Source of the DNA: Shewanella sp. MBTL60-112-B2
GTDB taxonomy: Bacteria; Pseudomonadota; Gammaproteobacteria; Enterobacterales; Shewanellaceae
Length of the DNA stretch: 64,000 nucleotides
Direction: 5' to 3'
Assembly (NCBI RefSeq): GCF_019655055.1
Contig: NZ_BPFA01000014.1
Location: forward strand, 48,895-112,894
The translations under genes and the position numbers were made by a program. Below the pieces are notes generated by a model. That model worked only from the letters and a program-made list of their open reading frames with translations, made no database searches and was not told the DNA's origin. Shown here in pieces: positions 18,071 to 26,190 of this stretch. Within the stretch, counting starts at the first letter, position 1. The number at the start of each line of letters is the position of its first letter.

Positions 18071-19100
18071 CTTTGCCGCAGACCTTGCTGTCACAGAGTC
18101 AACTAAAAGTCAGGTGTATCAAGGGATCAAAAACAATCTTGAAGAGCACTTATTCGAATTGCCACCTCGTGTACAAGGTCATTATGGTATTCGCCAATAC
18201 CGCATGACTGGCGATCCGAAATATGCGAATGCCGCACTCGTTGATCTCTATGCCGTTACTGAGGCACAAGCTTTTTACGCCTGTAATTTAGATGAAGAAG
18301 GTTTCATTACAGATCAAGCTCAGCAAGCCATATCTGTATTAGGTAAAGGGCCACGCGCTAAGGCCCGCAAAAAGGCTCTTCAGCCCTTCCCTGAGTTTAT
18401 ATTCTATACCGATGTCTTGCTGCGTTATTCAAGTCGTATCGATGAGTTCGGCTTTACAGGCCCTTGTCATGACAAGCTAACCGCGGCATTAAAAAAAGCC
18501 GATTTAAAAACAGGTTTAACCGATAAAGCCATGATTGAAACTTGGGCTGCGCAGTTAGTCAACTATGTATACTGGGCAAAACAGATCGGCGTCGGTGACT
18601 ATCTTGCGGATTATAAACAAGCCTTTATTGAGGTCTATCCTGATAACAAAGACGTAAAGCTCAATAAGAAACAGTATAGAAATAAGCTATACGGCATGAC
18701 TCATTTTATCTTTGCTGCGAGTGAATATTACCAACACAATGTCGATGCTAAAGAGTTCGCTTGGATTTTGGACCATTTTGAGCACAATATTGATCGTATA
18801 TTAGAAGACGCTACCGACGATATTATTGCCGAGGTGGGTATAAGCTTCCTACTAGCTGGTAAAGCAGATCACCCCGTAGTAAAGAAAACCCAGCAGCATA
18901 TTATTAACGCCTTCAACACTAAAGAGCAGATCATTCCTTCACCGCGAGGTAATCCTGATCTGGTTATTGGCGAGCACCGCAATGTATTAGCTATGATGTT
19001 ATTAGATTGGCCAGAAAAATTAAACAGAGGCCCTTATCTATCTGAGCTAAAGGCAACGAAAAAGTATCTACCGAAACAAGTCACACCACTGAAAAAGTAA
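18015..19100 (+). CDS. Secreted helical protein, probably DUF3541 family
   Basis: 361 residues with a clear signal peptide ending at NSFAADL. The start at 18015 has AAAGGA 6 nt upstream, although an ATG nine codons earlier is open. The mature part is rich in alpha-helix, with HYGIRQYRMTGDPKYAN and ISFLLAGKADHP resembling the repeated helix pairs of alpha/alpha toroid proteins. I believe it belongs to the DUF3541 group but could not verify this. It is the last gene of the plus-strand run starting with cmoA, and a strong hairpin follows 14 bp past its stop. Enzymatic activity is not apparent. Confidence 0.7.
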   Translation: MPSIIKISTLAAALFCANSFAADLAVTESTKSQVYQGIKNNLEEHLFELPPRVQGHYGIRQYRMTGDPKYANAALVDLYAVTEAQAFYACNLDEEGFITDQAQQAISVLGKGPRAKARKKALQPFPEFIFYTDVLLRYSSRIDEFGFTGPCHDKLTAALKKADLKTGLTDKAMIETWAAQLVNYVYWAKQIGVGDYLADYKQAFIEVYPDNKDVKLNKKQYRNKLYGMTHFIFAASEYYQHNVDAKEFAWILDHFEHNIDRILEDATDDIIAEVGISFLLAGKADHPVVKKTQQHIINAFNTKEQIIPSPRGNPDLVIGEHRNVLAMMLLDWPEKLNRGPYLSELKATKKYLPKQVTPLKK

Positions 19101-19113
19101 CCATTACCATTGA

Positions 19114-19142
19114 CTAAGAGGCCTAATATCTAGGCCTCTTAG
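19114..19142 (+). terminator. Hairpin ending the cmoA-to-19100 gene run
   Basis: CTAAGAGGCCTA and TAGGCCTCTTAG form a perfect 12-bp stem with an ATATC loop, 14 bp after the stop codon. The downstream T-tract is weak (TTAT), so termination may be partial. Confidence 0.7.
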
Positions 19143-19144
19143 TT

Positions 19145-19410
19145 ATACCAATTAGTATAAAGATTTGGTCGCTCAGCGAGAGTTTAGCGGCACTGAGACA
19201 AGGCAACGAGTGCAGAGCATAGTTATTCTACGTTTAAGCTTGTTAACGCAGTATCAGAATCGCTAAAACTCGCCATTCTGGAGCGTTTTTGGCTGCCTAC
19301 TTCAGCGTTGAATAACTTCACAAGGGAGCAACCATTCTTTCAGTTATTCGCCTTGAATTAGTTTGCCAAAAACGCTCTGAGTAGATCAACTTCTTATACT
19401 GATTGGTATT
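19145..19410. repeat. MITE-like repeat with TACCAATTAGTATAA ends
   Basis: About 266 bp bounded by ACCAATTAGTATAA on the left and the near-exact complement TTATACTGATTGGT on the right (one mismatch in 14). It contains no open frame of note. Parts of it recur at 19853-19982 and one end recurs at 40679-40718, which marks it as a dispersed non-coding element family. No transposase is nearby. It fills most of the non-coding stretch from 19101 to 19475. Confidence 0.65.
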
Positions 19411-19475
19411 AGTAATTAACAGGTATTGCTCACAGCCGTAGAATACATAATATTCTGGATAGAAAGTTCAACAAC

Positions 19476-19697
19476 TTACTTTGTCAAAACCCTTACTGAC
19501 GGGTGATTGTCGCAAGCTTGCTCATGGAAAATGTCATCAAGATAAACAGCGAGTTCATTATGTTTTAGTTCTGATGGGATGACAACGTCATAGCACCGGC
19601 AGCGTATGCCACTAACGGCAACATTGAAGAGTAACCATTCATTGTCTTTACGCTCAACAGACATCAGCTTTCCAAAAACATCGAACTTTATTTTCAC
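19476..19697 (-). CDS. Small conserved-looking hypothetical protein, 73 aa
   Basis: A 73-residue soluble protein starting at a GTG preceded by AGGGA. The composition and the dense hydrophobic/charged alternation (KIKFDVFGKLMSVER, WLLFNVAVSGIRCRC, YLDDIFHEQA) look like a real small domain rather than a chance frame. I have seen similar short proteins in related bacteria but cannot name a function. It stands alone, flanked by repeats. Confidence 0.6.
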   Translation of the reverse strand: MKIKFDVFGKLMSVERKDNEWLLFNVAVSGIRCRCYDVVIPSELKHNELAVYLDDIFHEQACDNHPSVRVLTK

Positions 19698-19796
19698 CGT
19701 TTTATTCCCTCATAACCGTGTTCAACTTGCTAGGCTAATCAAAGGTGGCGCCTAACTCAGCTTAAGTAGCGGGCTCTAACGAACATAGACGTTATT

Positions 19797-19852
19797 GCTC
19801 TGACGTAATGGCTCTGACTTAATGCCTCTGAAATAATGCCTCTGAAATAATG
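19797..19852. repeat. Four copies of a 14-bp tandem repeat
   Basis: Consecutive units GCTCTGACGTAATG, GCTCTGACTTAATG, CCTCTGAAATAATG and CCTCTGAAATAATG. The last two are identical and the others differ by one to three bases. They abut the decayed repeat copy at 19853. They lie in the 322-bp gene-free stretch 19698-20019 and show no coding potential. Confidence 0.7.
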
Positions 19853-19982
19853 TCTATCAGCATAAAGATTTGCTCGCTCAGTTGACGATAGCTATTTTGA
19901 AGCAAAGTAAATAACGGGTTCACAACAGCTAAAACACGCCATTCTGGAACATTCGAACTACCTGTTTTCATACTGATTGATG
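19853..19982. repeat. Degenerate, shortened copy of the 19145 repeat family
   Basis: Shares with the 19145-19410 element the left-end segment ATAAAGATTTG followed by a TCGCTCAG block, the internal CGCCATTCTGGA segment, and a right end CATACTGATTG. The middle is deleted to about half length. This supports an old, non-autonomous element family. Confidence 0.5.
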
Positions 19983-20019
19983 TGGTCTTTCTTAAAGTTA
20001 TTTACCAACAAAAATAGTC

Positions 20020-21360
20020 TTAAACATCAGGTTTGCCTTCACTTTCTGAAGCCGTGACTCGATTTCGCCCATTATGTTTAGATTCATATAAAGCCTTATC
20101 GGCACGCACAATCAAAGAATCGAGAGTCTGATCATCCTTGCTCAACTCAGCGACACCGAGACTGATCGTCATCGAGTGCTTATCAAGCACAGAAAACTTC
20201 ATTGCTTCAACTGTTTTCCTTATGTCTTCCGCCATCAACACTGCACTCTTAAGTGAAGTGTAAGGCAAAAGAATCACAAACTCCTCTCCACCATACCTTA
20301 CGCCTAAGTCCGACGAGCGTATATTCTCTCTGACATAGTGTCCTAAGAGCCGTAATACTTCATCACCAGAAGCGTGTCCATAGCTATCATTAATACGTTT
20401 AAAATGGTCAATATCAAACATGATAATACTCAACTCATGCTTGTAACGATGACAGGTTAATATATGGCGCTTCGCTTCTTCAAGCATATAGCGACGGTTT
20501 TTTAGACCCGTTAAAGTATCAGTTGTCGCTTCATGAAGAGCATCATCAAGCTTAGTCTGTGTTTTCAGATTATCGTCGACAAGGGCATCTCTCGATTGAA
20601 TAATTTTCTTCCCCATTAGATTAAATGCTGATGCAAGCTCACCTATCTCATCTTCTCTTGGTATATCAATAGGAATAAAGTCATCGTTAAATCGGTATGC
20701 TCTTGCTGACTCTGTTAATTTTGAAAGCGGACGTAGCATGCTTTTATTTACATACCACAAGGTAATAATAAGCGAGGTTATAAAAAGTACGGATTCCAAG
20801 ATAAATGTATAATGAATAAAAGTTTGCCTATTTGAGTATGTTTTTCTTCGGTTTTTCAGAAGGTTTTCCTCTTCAATCTGAAAGTCACTCATCTCAACTC
20901 GGATCTTATCCATGACAATCTTGCCATAGTCACTCGATACCAACTGTATCGATTTATCAATTTCACCAGCCTTATGAAGTTCTATAGTACGATTTAACTC
21001 TGTGATCTTGTCTTTAATTAAATTATCTATTCTTATTAGCCGTTGCTGCTGATTTTGATTGTCTATGGTTAGATTCGTAAGTTTTTTTAATTCATTCCCA
21101 CTCTGTGTAACACCAGAAAAAAATGGTGCTAGGTATTTTGGGTCACCTGTTAACAGATAGCCTCTTTGTCCTGTTTCAGCATCACGCATCTGGCCTAACA
21201 ATTCTTCAGCATGCCTAATGACTGTGTGTGTATGTAGCACTAACCGGTAATCTTGCTCAGCAATCCCTTCCATTTCTGTCAGTAAGAAGAAATTTAACAC
21301 TCCAATGCTCATTAGGCTGGCAAACAGCAAATATACTTTAGTCTTGATTTTGACAACCAT
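20020..21360 (-). CDS. CHASE3-HAMP-GGDEF diguanylate cyclase
   Basis: Inner-membrane sensor of 446 residues that should synthesise cyclic di-GMP. Two membrane helices (about 7-27 and 184-206) flank a periplasmic CHASE3 sensor with the hallmark MRDAETGQRGYLLTGDPKYL. A HAMP linker follows (about 208-262, with PLSKLTESARAYRF and EIGELASAFNLMG), then a GGDEF domain. The catalytic motif is GGEEF (357-361) and an RxxD inhibitory site (RSSD, 348-351) is five residues upstream, so it appears active and product-inhibited. Confidence 0.93.
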   Translation of the reverse strand: MVVKIKTKVYLLFASLMSIGVLNFFLLTEMEGIAEQDYRLVLHTHTVIRHAEELLGQMRDAETGQRGYLLTGDPKYLAPFFSGVTQSGNELKKLTNLTIDNQNQQQRLIRIDNLIKDKITELNRTIELHKAGEIDKSIQLVSSDYGKIVMDKIRVEMSDFQIEEENLLKNRRKTYSNRQTFIHYTFILESVLFITSLIITLWYVNKSMLRPLSKLTESARAYRFNDDFIPIDIPREDEIGELASAFNLMGKKIIQSRDALVDDNLKTQTKLDDALHEATTDTLTGLKNRRYMLEEAKRHILTCHRYKHELSIIMFDIDHFKRINDSYGHASGDEVLRLLGHYVRENIRSSDLGVRYGGEEFVILLPYTSLKSAVLMAEDIRKTVEAMKFSVLDKHSMTISLGVAELSKDDQTLDSLIVRADKALYESKHNGRNRVTASESEGKPDV

Positions 21361-21557
21361 GAATCACCATCAAATCTTCTTAAGAATTTTCATTTAAAAC
21401 GGCTAATGTAGCAACGACTCTTATCCAAACATAAACGGTTTTAATAAGAAATCATACCCAAGAACTGAGTATCTAAACCCGGTTCTGAGATAGAAATACC
21501 GCAGCTATTGTTGATATTAGGAGTAAAAGTGGTATATGCGTTAATGCATCAGATAAT

Positions 21558-21584
21558 AAAAAGCGCTCTAATAGAGCGCTTTTT
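21558..21584 (-). terminator. Bidirectional-looking terminator
   Basis: AAAAAGCGCTCT and AGAGCGCTTTTT form a perfect 12-bp stem with an AAT loop. It sits 22 bp beyond the stop of the small minus-strand gene at 21607 and should end its transcript before the cyclase gene. Confidence 0.9.
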
Positions 21585-21606
21585 ACAATAAGAATAAATC
21601 TAATTT

Positions 21607-21855
21607 TTAAACCTTAATGTTAATCAAGGTTCCAATGGTGTCCGAGGAGGCTTGTATTACCTCAGCAGAAGCTTGGGCGTGAAAGTTAGCTTGGTTTGCC
21701 TCGACTAATGCTTGTGTCGTGCTACCACTAGAAACCGTAGTGATGCCAGATGCTGATTGACTCGCACCAGCTACATCAATTGTCGCTTGGGTTAAGTCTG
21801 ACTGAGCAGACTGAAACCCATATTGCCCAGAGATAATGCTTGGTGGTATCTGCAC
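21607..21855 (-). CDS. Small protein resembling the C-terminal end of flagellar rod/hook proteins
   Basis: 82 residues from a GTG at 21855, chosen because GGGGAGG lies 4 nt before it; the longer open frame upstream has no such site. The C-terminal third, ALVEANQANFHAQASAEVIQ followed by SDTIGTLINIKV, resembles the conserved end of rod and hook proteins (NxxxYxANAKVIxTADxMLGTLIDI). Short stand-alone proteins of this kind are annotated in some bacteria as flagellar-hook-like, with unclear role. No flagellar genes are adjacent. Confidence 0.55.
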   Translation of the reverse strand: MQIPPSIISGQYGFQSAQSDLTQATIDVAGASQSASGITTVSSGSTTQALVEANQANFHAQASAEVIQASSDTIGTLINIKV

Positions 21856-22077
21856 AACACCTCCCCATAATAGGAACTTGATTGGTTGATTATTATCTAA
21901 ATATTGTACAAAGTACAGCCACACGTAATCTTTATGTCATAATCATAACTACAGTGATCTTTAGGAATATTCAATAATGATTAATAACGTTCGAATTAGC
22001 TAATATCCCAGTATAATGATAGGGTTGTTAAGTTAAGTTGTGGTCTGATACTAGATGAATCTAGGAGGGGAATCTGA

Positions 22078-22440
22078 ATGAATAAAGCAAAAATACTGGT
22101 TGTGGATGATGATCCTATTTGTTCGAGTCTTTTACTTTCGGTATTAGGTGATGACTACCAAGTCACTACGGTTAACTCTGGAGCAGACGTTATTGAAATT
22201 GCAATTATCCAGCAGCCTAATGTGATCTTTTTAGATATCATGATGCCGGGTAAAAATGGTTACCACGTACTTAAAGATCTTAAGCAAGATCCAAAAACGA
22301 ATCAGCTACCGGTTATTATCGTCAGTGCGCTTGCTGAAGAGTCTGATGAAAACCTTGGATTACGATTAGGTGCCGATGGTTACTTAGCCAAACCTATCAG
22401 TCCGACAGAAGTATATGGAATACTAAAAAAACACCTCTAG
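22078..22440 (+). CDS. Single-domain response regulator (CheY-like receiver)
   Basis: 120 residues forming only a receiver domain, with no output module. The acidic pocket is DDD at 10-12, the phosphoacceptor is Asp53 in IFLDIMMPG, Ser83 takes the switch position and Lys105 the conserved Lys-Pro. A strong AGGAGGGG site precedes the ATG. No histidine kinase is next to it. It may act by protein-protein contact, like CheY or the stand-alone receivers of c-di-GMP and chemotaxis pathways; the target is not evident. Confidence 0.92.
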   Translation: MNKAKILVVDDDPICSSLLLSVLGDDYQVTTVNSGADVIEIAIIQQPNVIFLDIMMPGKNGYHVLKDLKQDPKTNQLPVIIVSALAEESDENLGLRLGADGYLAKPISPTEVYGILKKHL

Positions 22441-22480
22441 TACGATTTTCAATTTACTAATCCAAACTTATTTTATGACT

Positions 22481-22519
22481 CTTGAGAATGACTAGATATA
22501 CTCTAGCCTCATTCTCGAG
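22481..22519. repeat. Imperfect hairpin after the response regulator
   Basis: TTGAGAATGACTAGA and TCTAGCCTCATTCTCGA pair with a small bulge around a short loop about 40 bp past the stop. There is no T-tract. It could still help end or stabilise the transcript. The remainder of 22441-22784 (344 bp) shows nothing recognisable. Confidence 0.4.
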
Positions 22520-22784
22520 TGCATTATCAAATAGCAATACCCGTTGTTTACAGCCAACAACTAAGCTCTCAAACTAGCTCTCAAGCAAGCCTGCGAAGTA
22601 AGTTACAGCCCTAGTATATAGATGACAGTCCATTAAGTGATGAAGTCCACCAGCAAAAATTATCACTATTTAGCAAAACTAAGCGTCTATTAATTTCCTA
22701 GCTATCAATGCCCCATACAGCGGAGCTCAAATATTCATTCAGAGCGCTTCATATTAAAATGTGGCTATCAAAACATAAGCACTT

Positions 22785-23117
22785 CTAACTCAAAGCATAG
22801 GCGAACACCATTGCGAATCGCTTTATACAGGTAAATGTAAAAGAGATCAGGCTATAGCGCTTTAACTTGGGAAATAAATCCGAGCAAATTGGTTGCTCAT
22901 TAAGATACACACCAATTTTATTAATCGGGAAAATTAACGCCTTGATTTGATAGCGCTCACCGAAAATATCGATTGGGTATCGCTTATAAGGCAACCATAA
23001 CGACTTTTCAAATAAGATATTTCCCTCACTAATAAGTTTCAAACGGCCAGATAAGCCGTGGTAATCAAATTTGATCTGATTACCACCTAGTTCGATAACT
23101 TTATTGTGTCTAAACAT
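22785..23117 (-). CDS. Hypothetical protein, 110 aa
   Basis: Unrecognised 110-residue protein with a beta-rich N-terminal half (VIELGGNQIKFDYHG, GRLKLISEGNILFEKSLW, RYQIKALIFPINKIGVYL) and a more hydrophobic, basic end (YSLISFTFTCIKRFAMVFAY) that could associate with the membrane. The amino-acid pattern suggests a real gene. Neighbours give no clue: the response regulator is on the opposite strand and thiH lies downstream. Confidence 0.5.
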   Translation of the reverse strand: MFRHNKVIELGGNQIKFDYHGLSGRLKLISEGNILFEKSLWLPYKRYPIDIFGERYQIKALIFPINKIGVYLNEQPICSDLFPKLKRYSLISFTFTCIKRFAMVFAYALS

Positions 23118-23227
23118 AAACCAATGCGTCCATTTTATTGATTTTTAACTCACTAAACTAAAGCTCTCGAAAAGTTGAGATTAGCCCATCACTCACAGTT
23201 CATCCCAAAACCTTTAACACCAACAGC

Positions 23228-24334
23228 TTACCAACCAGACTCCCAGTCTTTCCAAACCGGGTTTAATCCACGCTCAAGCATAGCGTTAGCCACCACTTGC
23301 GGTGGGCGGTCATCGCTGATCTCAAATTGATCCAGTTCAGTATTCGGCTCCACATAGCCACCGGGCTGTGTCGAACTGCCTGCACTGACATGGGTGACCC
23401 CTAATGCAAAAAGGTTATCACGCAGCTTAGGTGTTTCTCGTGTAGAGAGACTAATCTCTAGCTGTTGATTAAACAACCTAAAAGCGCAAATCATCTGTAC
23501 TAGACCTTTATCGCTCAGCTCAACCTTTGGCGATACCCCGCCAGTACAAGGCCTCAATCTTGGCAAGGAAATACTATATCGGCTACGCCAATAAGTTTTC
23601 TCCATGTAATCTAAGTGATGCCCCATTAATAGCGCATCTAAGCGCCAGTCATCTAAACCAAGTAACACGCCTAAACCTATTTTATCAACGCCTGCTCGCG
23701 CCACTCGTTCGGGAGATTCAAGCCGATAGACAAAGTCACTCTTCTTACCTCGAGTATGATGTTCCGCATACGTCACAGGGTTGTAGGTTTCTTGGTATAG
23801 CATCACCGCATCGAGCCCTTCTGCAATCAGCTCTTTATAATCAGGCTCTTCTAACGGCTGCACCTCCATGGCCACATGACTAAACTGCTCAGTAACGAGT
23901 GGCAAGATCTGCTTAAAATAAGGCATGCCAACTTTTGACTCATGCTCACCCGACACCAATAAGATTGAATCGTAGCCCATGGTCTTTATCAATCGCATCT
24001 CATCTTTGATTTCGCTTTCAGTCAAAGTCTTACGTTTGATTTTATTGCTCATTGTAAAGCCGCAATAATCACATTCATTAGCACAGAGATTCGAAAGGTA
24101 TAGCGGAATATACATACCGATACTCGCGCCAAATCGCTGCCGAGTTAGCGCAACAGCCTGCTGCGCCATCTGTTCAATATAAGGCTCTGCGGCAGGTGAT
24201 AGGAGTGAGACTAAACTATCAACATTGCCCTGAGGGCTTTGCAGTGCACGTTCAACATCTGCCGCTGTGCTTGAGTACAATCTCAGTTTAAGTTCTGAGC
24301 GAGACAGCTTTTTAAATATATCGACAAAGCTCAT
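23228..24334 (-). CDS. thiH: 2-iminoacetate synthase ThiH
   Basis: Radical SAM tyrosine lyase that cleaves tyrosine to dehydroglycine (2-iminoacetate) and p-cresol for the thiazole half of thiamine. About 368 residues. The iron-sulfur cluster motif CANECDYCGF (CxxxCxxC) is visible near residue 77. The start at 24334 (MSFVDIFKK) has AGGAG 5 nt upstream; an ATG eight codons earlier lacks this. Last gene of the operon, 27 bp after thiG. Use of ThiH rather than the glycine oxidase ThiO fits an organism able to grow without oxygen. Confidence 0.97.
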   Translation of the reverse strand: MSFVDIFKKLSRSELKLRLYSSTAADVERALQSPQGNVDSLVSLLSPAAEPYIEQMAQQAVALTRQRFGASIGMYIPLYLSNLCANECDYCGFTMSNKIKRKTLTESEIKDEMRLIKTMGYDSILLVSGEHESKVGMPYFKQILPLVTEQFSHVAMEVQPLEEPDYKELIAEGLDAVMLYQETYNPVTYAEHHTRGKKSDFVYRLESPERVARAGVDKIGLGVLLGLDDWRLDALLMGHHLDYMEKTYWRSRYSISLPRLRPCTGGVSPKVELSDKGLVQMICAFRLFNQQLEISLSTRETPKLRDNLFALGVTHVSAGSSTQPGGYVEPNTELDQFEISDDRPPQVVANAMLERGLNPVWKDWESGW

Positions 24335-24361
24335 AAGCACTCCTTCAAGGCTACGCAAACA

Positions 24362-25126
24362 CTAATCATTTAAGAAGCCCGTTAGCGGGCTGGTATTGTG
24401 CGCTTGATGACTCACCGCACCTAAACCCGCAATATAAGCTTGCCGGCCCGTATTGACTGCTTGAGCAAAACAGCGCCCCATAGCAACCGGATCGCAGCTA
24501 CTGGCGATTGCAGTATTAACCAGCACAGCATCGGCGCCGAGCTCCATCGCATGAGTTGCCTGAGAAGGCGCGCCAATACCCGCATCAACAATCACAGGGA
24601 CTTTGGCTTGCTCGATGATAATCTTTAAAAAGGTTTCAGTAGCTAAACCTTGATTAGAACCAATTGGGCTGCCAAGTGGCATCACGGCAGCGCAGCCGAC
24701 TTCCTCAAGTCTGCGGCATAATACCGGGTCAGCATGAACATAGGGCAAGACCACATAACCCTGTTCGCATAAAATACGCGCCGCCTCCAAGGTCTCAATG
24801 GGATCAGGCATCAGGTATTTAGGATCTGGGTGGATCTCAAGCTTTATCCAGTTAGTTGCTAACATTTCTCGCGAAAGATGAGCGGCAAACAGCGCTTCTT
24901 TAACATTCCGAGCCCCAGCGGTGTTAGGCAGTAGCTTTACCCCGCTATCGAGCAAAGGTTTAAGAATATTGTCACTGCCAGTATTCAGATCCAACCTTTT
25001 AACCGCTAGAGTCACTAATTGAGACTCAGAAGCCGCTACCGCATCCAACATGGTTTGGGCCGTTGCGAATTTTCCTGTACCAGTAAATAGTCGCGATTCA
25101 AATCGATGATCGGCAATCGTTAACAT
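24362..25126 (-). CDS. thiG: Thiazole synthase ThiG
   Basis: Condenses deoxyxylulose 5-phosphate, dehydroglycine and ThiS thiocarboxylate sulfur into the thiazole phosphate. The 254-residue TIM-barrel protein begins [20 protein letters not shown]. It contains LAVKRLDLN with the Schiff-base Lys region, LPNTAGARN, and the phosphate-binding end [12 protein letters not shown] and [10 protein letters not shown]. The start lies 1 bp after the thiS stop; the GGGAGG ribosome site is inside the codons for the ThiS Gly-Gly tail. Confidence 0.98.
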   Translation of the reverse strand: MLTIADHRFESRLFTGTGKFATAQTMLDAVAASESQLVTLAVKRLDLNTGSDNILKPLLDSGVKLLPNTAGARNVKEALFAAHLSREMLATNWIKLEIHPDPKYLMPDPIETLEAARILCEQGYVVLPYVHADPVLCRRLEEVGCAAVMPLGSPIGSNQGLATETFLKIIIEQAKVPVIVDAGIGAPSQATHAMELGADAVLVNTAIASSCDPVAMGRCFAQAVNTGRQAYIAGLGAVSHQAHNTSPLTGFLND

Positions 25127-25127
25127 A

Positions 25128-25361
25128 TTAGCCTCCCGCTACCACAGAGAAAATTTCAAACTTATCACCCGCTAAGCAGCATTGTATTTGCCAGCGACTA
25201 CGCGGTAAAACTTCACTGTTTATAGCGACTGCAATACCATGAATATCGACTCCCCTCACCTCGGCGTACATTTCAATCACGCTTTGTACCGTAGAGTTAA
25301 CTGCAACCAGCTTGCTCTCATCATTGATATTGATAGCAATGCTGTCATTACCTTTATACAT
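25128..25361 (-). CDS. thiS: Sulfur carrier protein ThiS
   Basis: Ubiquitin-like 77-residue protein whose C-terminal Gly-Gly (ends VVAGG) is adenylated by ThiF and converted to a thiocarboxylate, the sulfur donor for ThiG. It is about ten residues longer than the shortest family members, with the extra length at the N-terminus. The start overlaps the thiF end by 8 bp, with GGAG upstream. Confidence 0.96.
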   Translation of the reverse strand: MYKGNDSIAININDESKLVAVNSTVQSVIEMYAEVRGVDIHGIAVAINSEVLPRSRWQIQCCLAGDKFEIFSVVAGG

Positions 25362-26190
25362 ATTCTTTCTCCGTAGATGTAAACTTGCTACTGCCTAATT
25401 CTCGTCCTAAAGGACCTTGCTTTTGCCCACAGATCACACAATCAGAGCTACGCGGTAAACGCGCTTCGCGCCAACTGAAGGATTTGCCATCGAAGCGAAA
25501 CAGTTTACCCACGCTTTGCCTATCGCCGAGCAAATGCTGCAGTGCCATTAATGCCTGCATTGACGCCATCGCTGCGACCATAGGTCCCAAAATACCGACG
25601 GTTTGGCAGGTTTGACTCACAGCCATATCAGCAGGAAACAAACAGTGATAACAACCAGATTGTGGATTATGCTGTTGATCGATATTGAGCAGCTGCCCAT
25701 GAAAGTGAGCCGCCGATGCCGATATTAAAGGAGTACAGCTCTCAATTGCGACCCGATTTACCCGCTGCCGAGTTTCGAAGTTGTCCGTGCAATCGAGTAG
25801 CAGATCATAATGACCATCAACGGTTAGCACCTGACTGATATTGGCTTGGGTTAAATGCTCGCTCACCTCGATAAGCTTAGTTTGAGTGTAGGCACGACTG
25901 AGCTTCTCCTTGGCCACCAGCGCTTTATTCTTACCGATATCAGTATCATTAAATAACAATTGCCGAGGTAAATTTGATAGCTCCACCCTATCGCCATCAA
26001 TAAGGGTGATATGACCCACGCCAGCGGCTGCTAGCTGTTGAGCCACTAGATTACCCAAGCCACCCACACCGATAATAACAACATGAGATTTAGCAATTGT
26101 AATTTGACCTTTCTCGCCGACTTCAGGTAATAACACCTGACGCGAGTATCGTAAAAAATCACTATCAGTGAGTGACATACTATTTCTCAT
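25354..26190 (-). CDS. thiF: ThiS adenylyltransferase ThiF
   Basis: E1-like enzyme that adenylates the ThiS C-terminus. About 278 residues, or 274 if the second Met (26178, MSLTDSDFLRYSRQ) is used, which fits the family start better. Visible are the ATP loop VVIIGVGGLGNLVAQQL, the Arg finger context RYSRQVLLPEVG, LLLDCTDNFETR, and zinc cysteine pairs CYHCLFP and CVICG. It overlaps the end of thiDE by a few bases. Confidence 0.96.
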   Translation of the reverse strand: MRNSMSLTDSDFLRYSRQVLLPEVGEKGQITIAKSHVVIIGVGGLGNLVAQQLAAAGVGHITLIDGDRVELSNLPRQLLFNDTDIGKNKALVAKEKLSRAYTQTKLIEVSEHLTQANISQVLTVDGHYDLLLDCTDNFETRQRVNRVAIESCTPLISASAAHFHGQLLNIDQQHNPQSGCYHCLFPADMAVSQTCQTVGILGPMVAAMASMQALMALQHLLGDRQSVGKLFRFDGKSFSWREARLPRSSDCVICGQKQGPLGRELGSSKFTSTEKEYV

